Shown here: in pieces, positions 1 through 8,800 of the stretch
How the letters are laid out: every line of letters begins with the position of its first letter
How positions within the stretch are numbered: the stretch's first letter is position 1
Source: Flavobacteriales bacterium
GTDB taxonomy: Bacteria; Bacteroidota; Bacteroidia; Flavobacteriales_C; GCA-002722245
DNA length: 64,000 nt
Direction of reading: 5' to 3'
Assembly: GCA_002722245.1 (NCBI GenBank)
Contig: PBLA01000019.1
Coordinates: 62,001 to 126,000, forward strand
The notes under the pieces: model-generated
The model's input: only the letters and a program-made list of their open reading frames with translations
The model's database searches: none
What the model was told of the DNA's origin: nothing
Program-made: the position numbers and the translations under genes

Positions 1-377
1 TGTTTATATGCCCATTGCCACGAATACTCAAATTTAGCTTCGTCTTTTGGCTCATAATTCGCAGTGTCGAGATAGTGTGTTTTTGTACGAAGGCATGCAT
101 CCATAATGGGAAGATCCTGATAAGGCAGAGCCAAGTTTATCACCAATTGCGCTCGTGTTTGCTGAATAAGCGCAACAACTTCATCCACATTGTCCGCGTC
201 TACTTGAGCAGTTTGTACACACACACCTTCTGCTTTAATTTCCGCCGCAATTTGTTGACATTTAGCTAATGTTCTTGAGGCGAGTGTAATTGTTTTAAAA
301 ACAGTGTGAAGACGTGCAATTTTTTTTGTCGCAACATTACTTACACCACCTGCGCCTATGATTAATACATTATTCAT
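1..377 (-). CDS. carboxynorspermidine synthase (saccharopine dehydrogenase family), 5' part
   Basis: Only the first 125 codons lie in the window; the gene runs off the left edge. The protein begins MNNVLIIGAGGVSNV, a Rossmann nucleotide-binding loop, and goes on with segments such as TAQVDADN, NLALPYQDLPIMDACL and YLDTANYEP, which are characteristic of carboxynorspermidine synthase in the saccharopine dehydrogenase superfamily. The family enzyme condenses aspartate semialdehyde with putrescine or diaminopropane using NADPH, in the alternative polyamine route used by many Bacteroidota. The loop reads GAGGVSNV where relatives usually have GAGGVG, so the second glycine is replaced. The start is the only ATG at this end and is 61 nt from the divergent nuclease gene. 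Assignment by remembered family resemblance. Confidence 0.8.
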   Translation of the reverse strand, partial: MNNVLIIGAGGVSNVATKKIARLHTVFKTITLASRTLAKCQQIAAEIKAEGVCVQTAQVDADNVDEVVALIQQTRAQLVINLALPYQDLPIMDACLRTKTHYLDTANYEPKDEAKFEYSWQWAYK

Positions 378-438
378 GCTTTATTTTTTTGCAAAAATAA
401 TACGGATATTGTTTCAATAAGGTATTATTGTAATCCAT

Positions 439-1359
439 ATGCAATTTTTTATTATTCTCTTCGCGGCACTTAGTCTCACCCATCAAGTTTTTGCTCAATG
501 CGATTCTATTAAGATTGTTTTCTACAATGTGGAAAATTTATTTGATATTGAGGATGATTCACTTAAAAACGATAATGAATTTTTACCTTTTGCAAAAAAG
601 AATTGGAACGAAGATAAATTCAACAAAAAAATCACACGCGTTGTTAAGGTAATTGCTGCGAATAATTTCCCGGATATCATTGGGCTTTCCGAAATTGAAA
701 ACGCAACCGTTCTAAAAGAAATAATCAATCATTTCCAATTAAAAAAACAACATTACCGTATAGTTCATTTTGAATCCGGAGATCAACGAGGAATTGATTG
801 CGCCCTTCTTTATAATTCAAACAAATGGCATTTACACAGTTTAAAACCCTATCCTGTTGTTTTGAAAGGAAGGCCAACTCGAGATATTTTATCGGCCACA
901 CTTGTAAACGATCGAGACACACTTGCTTTGTTAGTAAACCACTGGCCTAGTAGATTTGGCGGTAGGAAAGCATCGCAACCTAAGAGAATGGCAGCTGCTC
1001 AGGTTTTATTGCAGGTTATGGATTCGATTACCAAACAGTTTCCCACAAAAAAAGTTATTGCCATGGGAGATTTTAATGATGAACCAAAAGATTCCAGTTT
1101 ACAACTTCTTAATGGGTTTTCTAATCAATCAGAGAAATTTAAAGGAACATTAAAATATAGAGGTCGCTGGCAAACATTTGATCAATTTATATGCTCTACT
1201 AACTTCAACTACCTGTCCTATCCTTTTCGTAAATCGTTTTTATTGGAAGAAGATAAAACGTACGGAGGGTATAAGCCTTTTCGTACATATTACGGGCCTA
1301 TCTATCACAACGGATTTTCGGATCACCTTCCCATTGTACTCACTTTTTGCGCACCATAA
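439..1359 (+). CDS. secreted endonuclease/exonuclease/phosphatase family protein
   Basis: 306 residues. A signal peptide of about 20 residues ends FAQ, so the protein is exported. The EEP (DNase I-like) fold is shown by the NVENLFD motif near residue 31, a metal-binding Glu at about residue 85 in LSEIEN, NHWPSR, the catalytic GDFND at 210-214, and a C-terminal SDHLPI. The family hydrolyses phosphodiesters in nucleic acids or inositol/lipid phosphates; which substrate is used here cannot be read from the sequence. It is a single-gene unit whose last 20 nt overlap the end of the convergent methyltransferase gene. Many Bacteroidota carry a similar secreted EEP protein thought to scavenge nucleic acid. 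Confidence 0.85.
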   Translation: MQFFIILFAALSLTHQVFAQCDSIKIVFYNVENLFDIEDDSLKNDNEFLPFAKKNWNEDKFNKKITRVVKVIAANNFPDIIGLSEIENATVLKEIINHFQLKKQHYRIVHFESGDQRGIDCALLYNSNKWHLHSLKPYPVVLKGRPTRDILSATLVNDRDTLALLVNHWPSRFGGRKASQPKRMAAAQVLLQVMDSITKQFPTKKVIAMGDFNDEPKDSSLQLLNGFSNQSEKFKGTLKYRGRWQTFDQFICSTNFNYLSYPFRKSFLLEEDKTYGGYKPFRTYYGPIYHNGFSDHLPIVLTFCAP

Positions 1360-1981
1360 ACAACCCATCTCGTATAGGAAGAAGAACCTGTTCTACTCTA
1401 GAATCTTCTTCTAAAAGATTTGCCAGTTCTACTAACGTTTTTGTTTCAACGTCTTTAGGATGTATACTTTTTGTGACTTTCCCGCTCCACAACACATTAT
1501 CAAAAATAATGAGCCCTCCTTCTTTTACGGCATCAAAAACAAGATGGTAGTAATTAACATAATTTTCTTTGTCTGCATCAACAAAAACCATATCCCACTT
1601 TTTATTAATTCCAGGAATAATAGTTAACGCGTCTCCTACATAAGTTTTTATGCATTTCTGTAATCCCGCTTTTTTAAAAAAGCCTTTTGCAAAATCTTCG
1701 ATTTCCTCATTCACATCAATGGTGTGTAACTCTCCTCCTTTTGCCAATCCTCTTGCCATACATATCGCGCTATAACCAGTATAAGTACCAATCTCTAGAA
1801 TGGCTTCAGGGCACATCATTTTGGAGAACATGGATAATATTTGTCCTTGCAAATGACCCGACAACATCCTAGGTTGCAGAATCTTTTGATGCGTTTCGCG
1901 ATGCAACTGATAGAGCACATCATCTTCTTTTTGGGTATACCGTTCGCTGTAATCGTTTATTTCTTTCGGTAAAAAGTTCAT
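1340..1981 (-). CDS. class I SAM-dependent O-methyltransferase (catechol OMT-like)
   Basis: 213 residues, the usual length for bacterial AdoMet-dependent O-methyltransferases of the Methyltransf_3 group. Motif I EIGTYTGYSAICMA near residue 62 binds AdoMet, and VFVDADKENY near residue 135 supplies the metal-binding aspartates. The family methylates vicinal hydroxyls of catechol-like compounds with Mg2+; the substrate here is unknown. It is the last gene of a minus-strand run lipoprotein, M16 peptidase, methyltransferase, with only 3 nt separating it from the peptidase gene, so the three are probably co-transcribed. No signal peptide; cytoplasmic. Confidence 0.87.
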   Translation of the reverse strand: MNFLPKEINDYSERYTQKEDDVLYQLHRETHQKILQPRMLSGHLQGQILSMFSKMMCPEAILEIGTYTGYSAICMARGLAKGGELHTIDVNEEIEDFAKGFFKKAGLQKCIKTYVGDALTIIPGINKKWDMVFVDADKENYVNYYHLVFDAVKEGGLIIFDNVLWSGKVTKSIHPKDVETKTLVELANLLEEDSRVEQVLLPIRDGLFMVRKK

Positions 1982-1984
1982 TGT

Positions 1985-3205
1985 TTAGTAGTAGGATATT
2001 TTAAATAATTTTGACGGGGCCATTACTTCATTTGCTACATCTAATATTTGTGAGGCATCAATAGCCTCAAATTCTTTTAATACTTGGTCTAAACTATCCA
2101 CTTTGTTAAAGAGTAACATACTTTTACCATGCGCTAACATTACGCCTAAACTATTTTCCATACTAATGGCTAATTGTCCTTTAACTTGCTTTTTAGCTTG
2201 ACTTAATTGTAACGTTCCTAATTTTTTATCACACAGTTTTTGGAGTTCATTTCGAACAAGTTTTTCTGTTTTTGCTGTATTCTTATTGTCTGTTCCAAAG
2301 TATACACTGAATGACCCACAATCCGAATACATGACACAATTACTTTCAAGCATGTAGGTTAGCCCATGTTTTTCTCTAATATTGAGGTTTAAACGACTAT
2401 TCATAGCCGGACCTCCCAGTATGTTATTTGCCAAAAGTAAGGAAGGACGATTATTGTGATTTGCCGAATATCCTCTACCTCCTAACATGGTGTGTGTTTG
2501 ATGTAAATTTTTCTTTAGAACAATATCGTTTAAGGGAATTTTCTGGGGACAAACTCTTTTTTTATTTGGTGAGGACACGTTGGCTTCATGCGAAAAGTAT
2601 TTTTCAATCTGCTTTTTAAGTTTTTGAATCGAATAATTCCCTACCGAGCTGATGACTAAATTCTGTGTTACATAGTGTTTCTTCACAAATGAAGTAACCG
2701 TTTTACGAGAAATTGACTGAACCTGTTGTTCTGTACCCAAAATATCGTTGCCTAGAGGATTCCCTTTGAATAGATATTTATCAAACTCATCAAAAATCAA
2801 ATCTGAGGGGGAATCCCGATAGCTATTAATCTCATCAATTACGACTTCTTTTTCCTTTTCTAATTCCTGCTTTGGAAAGTTTGAGTTAAAGAGAACATCA
2901 GAAAGTAATTCTATTGATCGAGACAAATAATCTACAGGGAATGATGCGTAAACGCATGTTTCTTCCTTTGTAGTGTACGCGTTTAATTCGCCTCCAACAG
3001 CGTCGAGCCTAGAGAGTACATGATACGCTTTCCGTTTTTTTGTCCCCTTAAATATAACGTGTTCAAGATAATGTGCTACACCTTCCTCTCCAAGGACTTC
3101 ATCTCTTGATCCAACTCCAATAAACACACCAATGTGACCCACCTTTGAAAAGGTGTTTTGTGCATGAATTATTTGTATACCATTGGATAGTTCAGTCTGC
3201 TCCAT
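1985..3205 (-). CDS. M16 family zinc metallopeptidase (processing peptidase-like)
   Basis: 406 residues. The inverted zinc-binding motif HxxEH is present as HYLEH at residues 45-49, with the acidic helix KEKEVVIDEI near residue 120 that gives the third zinc ligand. A second, non-catalytic M16 domain fills the C-terminal half. The length matches the single-chain, two-domain processing-peptidase subgroup (PqqL/mitochondrial MPP beta-like). No signal peptide is visible, suggesting a cytoplasmic enzyme. It starts 1 nt after the stop of the upstream lipoprotein gene and is followed after 3 nt by the O-methyltransferase gene, so it is the middle of a three-gene operon. Confidence 0.9.
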   Translation of the reverse strand: MEQTELSNGIQIIHAQNTFSKVGHIGVFIGVGSRDEVLGEEGVAHYLEHVIFKGTKKRKAYHVLSRLDAVGGELNAYTTKEETCVYASFPVDYLSRSIELLSDVLFNSNFPKQELEKEKEVVIDEINSYRDSPSDLIFDEFDKYLFKGNPLGNDILGTEQQVQSISRKTVTSFVKKHYVTQNLVISSVGNYSIQKLKKQIEKYFSHEANVSSPNKKRVCPQKIPLNDIVLKKNLHQTHTMLGGRGYSANHNNRPSLLLANNILGGPAMNSRLNLNIREKHGLTYMLESNCVMYSDCGSFSVYFGTDNKNTAKTEKLVRNELQKLCDKKLGTLQLSQAKKQVKGQLAISMENSLGVMLAHGKSMLLFNKVDSLDQVLKEFEAIDASQILDVANEVMAPSKLFKISYY

Positions 3206-3206
3206 T

Positions 3207-3740
3207 CTATTCTAACTCAATCCAAAACAATCCTCTGTATCCTCTTGTTGTGCCATCCTCATTATATACTTTCTCCATTGGACACACATAATTCACCTTT
3301 TTTTGAAAACGACCAGTTCCTTTGTCGTAAAAAAGAGATTCCTTGAATTTTAAAAAAACAATACCTGATTGATCATAAGTCTCCTCAATCGGTATTGGTT
3401 TAATCGCTCCAAATTCATCCTCTACATATTCTGTATCCACATGATAAAAAACATAGTCAATTTCACTATTTGTCATGGGAGTTAACTCACCCGGCATAAA
3501 ACTGTATACCTTTAATTGCTTATTTTTCACTTTTAACAACAAATCATCGAGCAACTCTTTTCTTTGCGTTACAGGTAACCATGTTTCATCATACTCCTCG
3601 GCAGAGAGGTCTCCAACATTACTCTTACTCTCAATGCTCCCAACAAAGTCTCCATTAAATGACACATCGGAACGATTACACGATAAAAGCGTTATCCCTA
3701 ACCCTAAAAAAAGAATATATTTGATACCGAAAAATTTCAT
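3207..3740 (-). CDS. putative lipoprotein of unknown function
   Basis: 177 residues. The N-terminus has two basic residues, a hydrophobic stretch and a lipobox ending LLSC at about residue 21, so it should be an acylated lipoprotein. The mature part is acidic with repeated YxxD/YVED patterns and ends in a W-rich segment (GLFWIELE). I do not recognise the family. It is the first gene of the run with the M16 peptidase and O-methyltransferase and is separated from the peptidase by a single nucleotide. An extracytoplasmic protein coupled to a seemingly cytoplasmic peptidase gives no clear functional hint. Confidence 0.7.
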   Translation of the reverse strand: MKFFGIKYILFLGLGITLLSCNRSDVSFNGDFVGSIESKSNVGDLSAEEYDETWLPVTQRKELLDDLLLKVKNKQLKVYSFMPGELTPMTNSEIDYVFYHVDTEYVEDEFGAIKPIPIEETYDQSGIVFLKFKESLFYDKGTGRFQKKVNYVCPMEKVYNEDGTTRGYRGLFWIELE

Positions 3741-3828
3741 ACCACAATATTACTACTTTTTACTTGTCCTTTACATGAAGAATTCTGCTTACACCTTTAA
3801 ATTCTGTTAATCTTTAGCTGATGTTACC

Positions 3829-5574
3829 ATGAAAAATATTCAATCCTCTATTTTACTGAAACAGGTAAAAATTGTCAACGAAAGCTTAAAGCTTACAATG
3901 GTTTCTACAATTTTGGTTGGATCGGTTTTATTTTTACAGGTATATAAGGAACTTGATACTACTGTTTTATGGATTTGGTTTGCGGTTTTTTTCGCATCCC
4001 TTGCAACACGAATCTTTCTCTTAATTAAAAAGAAAAATCATCCCCCAAATCGAGATAATATTCAAAAATGGGTAAGTTTAAATTTTTTAAATACCATCTT
4101 ATCTTCCTTAGCCTATGGTATCATAGCCGGAAGCACGTATTTTTTATCTGATCAAGTCACCATAACAATCATTTATATTATTATGGCGGGGGTTACAGCC
4201 GGAGCTGTTACAATATATGGTCCAATAAAGCACCTCTCCATTGTATTCATACTTCCTATTATCATCCCGCTCACAGTGGCAAATTTTGCCTACAATGACA
4301 TCAGTCATATGACCTTAGCGTCTATCACTCTTTTCTTTTGTTTTATTATCTACAGATCATCGGATAATCTGTATAAAACCTTTCTAAATACATTTAAGCA
4401 AAACATAACTATTCGAGACTTAACAGAAGAAAAGGTCCGGATGGAAGAGATGGCTAAATTGAAAAGTGATTTCTTTGCCAGTATGTCCCATGAAATAAGA
4501 ACACCGCTTAATGGTATAATAGGCTTAGTGGATCTCTTAATAAAATCTAAAATCAACAATCATCAAAGAGATTGTTTAAATACAATTAAAGGAAGCTCCG
4601 ATGATCTAATGAAAGTAATTAATGATGTTCTTGATTTAAGTAAAATAGAGTCAGAGAAGCTTGATCTTTTACCCTCTAAAACCTCACTCTATGAATTCTG
4701 CAGACGAATGATTATTCTTTTTAGTGAGCGAGCAAAGAGCAAAGGGTTAGAAATTAATCTTGTGTTTGGAAATGATCTTCCTAATTACGTAATGGTAGAC
4801 GAGCATCGTTTAAGTCAAATCACTTCTAATCTTATTTCAAATGCCGTGAAATTCACAGATTCTGGATCAATAACACTTTCAGTAAATTGTCTTTCCTCAT
4901 CGGAAAACATGGCTAAACTTCAATTTAAAGTAGAAGACACAGGAATTGGTATTCCTGAGGAAAAACAGACTATTATCTTCAATAAATACGACCAAATTGC
5001 ACAAGCAAATAATTATTTAATCACACAAACGGGTACAGGATTGGGGTTGAGTATTGCAAAAAAACTAGTCGCCCTGATGAATGGAGAAATTGGTGTTTTA
5101 AGTAAAGAAAAATTTGGAAGCATCTTTTGGTTCACCATAGATCTGCCAGTTCTTCACAACAACAAAACAGCAGAGAGAGAAATTCAAAAATTTCCTGAGA
5201 ATAATTTTAATTTTAATGTACTACTGGTAGATGATAGAGACATCAATCTAAAAGTAGCTTCTCTTATGCTGAATAACTTAGGATGTAATGTAGAAACAGC
5301 ATCCAATGGTGAGTCTGCGATTGAAAAATATGATGCGTCTCCATCCAAGTTCGACTTGATTATCATGGATATACAAATGCCTGTAATGGATGGTATAACA
5401 GCTACCCAAAAACTGAGAAAAAAATACGAAGATAATTTGGCACCTATCTACGGGTTAAGTGCACAGGTCATTCAAAATCTTCATAAAACGCCGGAAGAAA
5501 TCGGCTTTGATTATTACCTCACCAAGCCACTGAACCTAGACGAATTAAAAAATAGTTTGCTCCGCTTAAGTTAA
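3829..5574 (+). CDS. membrane hybrid sensor histidine kinase/response regulator
   Basis: 581 residues. About six hydrophobic segments in residues 20-190 form a membrane domain with no recognised sensor module. A linker leads to the HisKA box FFASMSHEIRTPLNG with the phospho-acceptor His at residue 221. The N box (SNLISNAVKF), G1 (VEDTGIGIPEE) and G2 (GTGLGLSIAKK) of the ATPase domain follow. A receiver domain at about 465-581 has LLVDD, phospho-acceptor Asp at residue 514 in MDIQMPVMDG, and the conserved Lys in TKPL. No DNA-binding output or HPt domain is present and no partner gene is adjacent, so its output must lie elsewhere. Confidence 0.92.
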   Translation: MKNIQSSILLKQVKIVNESLKLTMVSTILVGSVLFLQVYKELDTTVLWIWFAVFFASLATRIFLLIKKKNHPPNRDNIQKWVSLNFLNTILSSLAYGIIAGSTYFLSDQVTITIIYIIMAGVTAGAVTIYGPIKHLSIVFILPIIIPLTVANFAYNDISHMTLASITLFFCFIIYRSSDNLYKTFLNTFKQNITIRDLTEEKVRMEEMAKLKSDFFASMSHEIRTPLNGIIGLVDLLIKSKINNHQRDCLNTIKGSSDDLMKVINDVLDLSKIESEKLDLLPSKTSLYEFCRRMIILFSERAKSKGLEINLVFGNDLPNYVMVDEHRLSQITSNLISNAVKFTDSGSITLSVNCLSSSENMAKLQFKVEDTGIGIPEEKQTIIFNKYDQIAQANNYLITQTGTGLGLSIAKKLVALMNGEIGVLSKEKFGSIFWFTIDLPVLHNNKTAEREIQKFPENNFNFNVLLVDDRDINLKVASLMLNNLGCNVETASNGESAIEKYDASPSKFDLIIMDIQMPVMDGITATQKLRKKYEDNLAPIYGLSAQVIQNLHKTPEEIGFDYYLTKPLNLDELKNSLLRLS

Positions 5575-5649
5575 GCTTTGAATTCATTTTTTAGTGTTTA
5601 TTTACGGGGAATGAAAATTCTTTGTTAAATTGGTCTTCACGGTTAAACT

Positions 5650-6165
5650 ATGCAGGAATTAAAAGAATCAAACAAGGAGATCATAACCCAGTTGTGTTCT
5701 TTCCTTCAACAATTTAGTGATCAAGAATATTCAAAAAAGCTCAGTGTACTCAATAACTCAAGTATTGGTATGCATGTTCGCCATATTTTAGAGTTCTATG
5801 ATTGTTTCCTTCACAATGTAAACAACTCCTCTATTTGCTATGATTCTCGACAAAGACAATTGGTTTATGAAGTTTCTGTTTCTGCTACCCTAGATACCCT
5901 TCAGTCGATTATTCAGAGAATACTCGATTTACAACACAACACCTCGGTTGAAATAGCGTCCAACACCAGTTTAAATGAAGGACCATCCTCCTATATCAAC
6001 TCTTGTGTGGCTCGAGAATTACTCTACACCCTGGATCACTGCATTCATCATATGGCCCTCATAAAAATTGGGACACAAATAACTTTCCCAAATATAGCCA
6101 TACCTAAAACGTTTGGTGTTGCACCTTCAACTGTCAGATTTCAAGAAGAAAAATGTGCACAGTAA
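5650..6165 (+). CDS. DinB-like four-helix-bundle protein
   Basis: 171 residues. The pattern of the DinB/YfiT superfamily is visible: an N-terminal helix, GMHVRHILEFYDCFLH near 41-55 with His42 and His45, and a second metal-site helix DHCIHHMALIKIG near 128-140. These histidines would bind a divalent metal. Members of the superfamily include bacillithiol and mycothiol transferases, but most are uncharacterised, so no reaction is assigned. Its last 13 nt overlap the start of the NRDE gene, which marks it as the first gene of a four-gene plus-strand run (DinB, NRDE, papain-like, BadF kinase). Confidence 0.75.
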   Translation: MQELKESNKEIITQLCSFLQQFSDQEYSKKLSVLNNSSIGMHVRHILEFYDCFLHNVNNSSICYDSRQRQLVYEVSVSATLDTLQSIIQRILDLQHNTSVEIASNTSLNEGPSSYINSCVARELLYTLDHCIHHMALIKIGTQITFPNIAIPKTFGVAPSTVRFQEEKCAQ

Positions 6166-6854
6166 CGTTCATATCTCTAAAAGAAGGTGAATATATTTTT
6201 ACTCATAATCGAGACGAAAAACTTTCTCGAAAATCTTCTCTACCTCCAAAAGAACGAACATTTGGAAAACAGAAATTGATTTACCCTGTTGATGCCGATA
6301 AAAATGGAACATGGTTTTGCTGTGATAAAGAAAATCGTGTCATTTGTATCCTAAATGGCGCGTATAAAAAGCACGTCTCTCAGCCTCCCTATAAAAAAAG
6401 TAGAGGAATTGTAGTGTTGGAAGCTTTTCTACATAACTCGTTTCATTCATGGATTGAAACTGTTGACCTGAGGGGCATAGAACCCTTTACAATGGTATTG
6501 TTTGAAAAAGATACTTTAATCGAATTCAGATGGGATGAGAATCAAAAACATACAAGCCTTTTGCCTACAACGCAGCCTCATATTTGGAGTAGTGCGACCC
6601 TCTACACGAAAGATGCCATTCATTTGCGTGAAAAATGGTTGGCAGAATGGTTAAAACAACATCCTTCATCTCCAGAAAGTCTGTTTCAATTCCATAATTA
6701 TGGTGGTGAAAGCACCAAAGAAACCAAATTAAAAATGGAAATCATGGGCAGTCACCAAACGGTAAGTATTACACAATTGCATTTAAACAAATTGGATAGA
6801 AAGATGAAGCATGTTAACTTTGTGTCCCAAGAAAAAAGTAATTTACATTTTTAA
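6153..6854 (+). CDS. NRDE (TANGO2-like) family protein
   Basis: 233 residues starting MCTVTF, with the defining NRDE motif at residues 19-22 (THNRDE) and the following conserved stretch DADKNGTWFC and VICILNG. The Cys at position 2 is conserved in the family and could become an N-terminal nucleophile. The family (called Ser/Thr-rich T10, NRDE or TANGO2) is linked in animals and some bacteria to heme handling, but its chemistry is unsettled. It overlaps the DinB gene by 13 nt, and its TAA shares one base with the ATG of the next gene (TAATG), so translation of the three is probably coupled. Confidence 0.87.
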   Translation: MCTVTFISLKEGEYIFTHNRDEKLSRKSSLPPKERTFGKQKLIYPVDADKNGTWFCCDKENRVICILNGAYKKHVSQPPYKKSRGIVVLEAFLHNSFHSWIETVDLRGIEPFTMVLFEKDTLIEFRWDENQKHTSLLPTTQPHIWSSATLYTKDAIHLREKWLAEWLKQHPSSPESLFQFHNYGGESTKETKLKMEIMGSHQTVSITQLHLNKLDRKMKHVNFVSQEKSNLHF

Positions 6855-7855
6855 TGGAATATAACGATTTTATCATACCACTCGCTTGGCCTGAGGCACC
6901 CGTAAGAACCGCTGGTGGTCCTTATGATAAAATTCTTCAGCTCTTCAATTTGCATCGAAATGGGTATTACAAAGCGGGGCATGCTGCTTTTCTTCTAATT
7001 AACAGTACAACCGGCCAAGTTGACTATTATGACTTCGGACGCTATATTTCTCCTAATAAAAACGGGAGAGCAAGAAGCAAAGAAACTGATCCCGAAGTCA
7101 TTTTTGATGTAAAGGCAAAGGTTAAAGATCACGTAATCACCAATTTTGATGAGATTATCCAATCCATAGGCTCCCATCCTCAAACCCACGGTGAGGGAAC
7201 GTTATACGCAGGTATTCAAAGGGATATTAATCATGCAAAGGCGTTAGCGTTTATTCAGAAAATTCAAGAAAAACCTTACACGCCTTATGGACCTTTTGTG
7301 TACGGTGGCACCAATTGCTCTCGATTTGTAGCTCAAACAATTGCCTTTTCTGTTAAGGCTGGAGGAAGAAAATTTCTATACCCTTGGTACCTTACTCCCG
7401 CCCCACTTGGAAATATCTTTTATAGCTCAGAGAAAACATTATATAAACTAAATGAATCCGGTCAGATAGATGCCCTTCATATATACGGTGAAATGAAACA
7501 ATTCAATTTCATGGCAAAAATCATGAAGTATGAAAAAGGCGAAACAACTCCTGACCCAACAAAAGCCGGACTCAATAAAGTGACCGCTCCTGCCAGACAT
7601 CCTGGACTTTCCCCAAATGCCCAATGGCTTGGAGGTATTGGCGCAGGAGCTTGGTATGAAATCACATATAAAAATGCGGAATCAATTGAAGTAAAGAGAA
7701 CACAAGGAAATGGTGATGTAGACTATATTTACAAATTTACTGGTCCTGTTCAAGCAATTGATTTTGACTCAGAATTTAATTTTGAACATGGAAGCCACGG
7801 TATGGTAACTCTTCTATCCCAAAAAGGGAAAACCGTAAAATTTGTTAGGGTTTAA
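6854..7855 (+). CDS. predicted permuted papain-like protein of unknown function
   Basis: 333 residues; I recall similar proteins in Bacteroidota only as a domain of unknown function (DUF6695-type). It opens with PLAWPEAPVRTAGGP. The N-terminal part carries GHAAFLLIN with His43, and a later GGTNCSRFVAQTI with Cys155. A His placed before the Cys, with the Cys at the start of a helix in an NCSxF context, resembles circularly permuted NlpC/P60-type folds (YiiX, LRAT), which are amidases or acyltransferases. The C-terminal 100 residues form a separate beta-rich piece. It has no signal peptide. The catalytic reading is inference from motif order. Confidence 0.6.
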   Translation: MEYNDFIIPLAWPEAPVRTAGGPYDKILQLFNLHRNGYYKAGHAAFLLINSTTGQVDYYDFGRYISPNKNGRARSKETDPEVIFDVKAKVKDHVITNFDEIIQSIGSHPQTHGEGTLYAGIQRDINHAKALAFIQKIQEKPYTPYGPFVYGGTNCSRFVAQTIAFSVKAGGRKFLYPWYLTPAPLGNIFYSSEKTLYKLNESGQIDALHIYGEMKQFNFMAKIMKYEKGETTPDPTKAGLNKVTAPARHPGLSPNAQWLGGIGAGAWYEITYKNAESIEVKRTQGNGDVDYIYKFTGPVQAIDFDSEFNFEHGSHGMVTLLSQKGKTVKFVRV

Positions 7856-7900
7856 TCAATTAGTTTCTTATTTTAATTTTTCATTTTCGAAAACAATACT

Positions 7901-8743
7901 ATGATCGTTATTGCTGACATGGGTGCAACCAAAACAGACTGGAGTTTTGCTGAAGGGTCTACGGTTATTAAAAATATTCAAACCAAAGGTTTTAACCCCT
8001 ACTTTTATTCTACAGGAGAAATTATTGATCTTCTCAAGCCTGATTTTGCAGAGGAAGATTTCAGTGATGTGGAAGAAGTGCATTTTTATGGTGCTGGCTG
8101 TAGCACAGATGAAAAAATTAAAACAGTTGAAAATGCGATTAAAATTTATTTCCCTTGTGCATCTGTAGAAGTAAGTCACGATTTACTTGCTTCAGCAAGA
8201 GCATTATGCGGTTATTCCCCTGGAATCGCGTGTATTTTGGGAACAGGTTCAAACACCTGTCTTTATGATGGCACCTATATTATCGCAAATAATCCCTCCT
8301 TAGGTTTTTTACTCGGAGATGAAGGTTCGGGAAGTGACTTAGGTCGAGAATTGATAAAAGCTTATTATTATGGGAAATTAACACCTGAGATTGATCAAAA
8401 ATTTGAACAACAATTTAATACAAATAAGAATTCCCTTTTAGGAAATGTGTACAGTACAGATAAACCAAATGCTTTTTGTGCTGCACTAACTCCATTTTTG
8501 AGTCAGAATATTGATGAAGCTTGTATTGAACAGATTGTAAAAAACTCGTTTCGAATATTTTTTCAGAGTCATGTAATTACCTACGATAATTACAAAAAAC
8601 TCCCTATAAACTTTGTAGGTTCTATCGCTCATCACTTTAAAAAACAATTATTAGAAGTAGCTAAAGAATTTGAAACTAGAGTTGGTATAATTATAAAAGC
8701 ACCTATAGGAAAACTCATTGAATTTCATAGTCATATGGAATAA
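7901..8743 (+). CDS. BadF/BadG/BcrA/BcrD-type ATPase, N-acetylglucosamine kinase-like
   Basis: 280 residues of the ASKHA (actin/hexokinase) fold: phosphate-1 loop DMGATKTDW at 5-13, phosphate-2 region GTGSNTCLYDG near 118, and GDEGSGSDLGRELI near 143. This arrangement is that of the short Bacteroidota proteins related to mammalian N-acetylglucosamine kinase, which phosphorylate amino sugars released by wall or chitin turnover. The adenosine motif near the C-terminus (FVGSIAHHF) is also present. It lies 45 nt after the papain-like gene and could be the last gene of that run. The sugar specificity is not shown by the sequence. Confidence 0.82.
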   Translation: MIVIADMGATKTDWSFAEGSTVIKNIQTKGFNPYFYSTGEIIDLLKPDFAEEDFSDVEEVHFYGAGCSTDEKIKTVENAIKIYFPCASVEVSHDLLASARALCGYSPGIACILGTGSNTCLYDGTYIIANNPSLGFLLGDEGSGSDLGRELIKAYYYGKLTPEIDQKFEQQFNTNKNSLLGNVYSTDKPNAFCAALTPFLSQNIDEACIEQIVKNSFRIFFQSHVITYDNYKKLPINFVGSIAHHFKKQLLEVAKEFETRVGIIIKAPIGKLIEFHSHME

Positions 8744-8800
8744 AAATGACACAAAATAAATTTTATGCTTACGCGTAACACGTTCTTTTATTAAAAATAT

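Noticed and set aside
1340-1359. Overlap of nuclease and methyltransferase genes as a possible frameshift
   Set aside because: Both proteins have complete family C-termini; a 20 nt convergent overlap is plausible.
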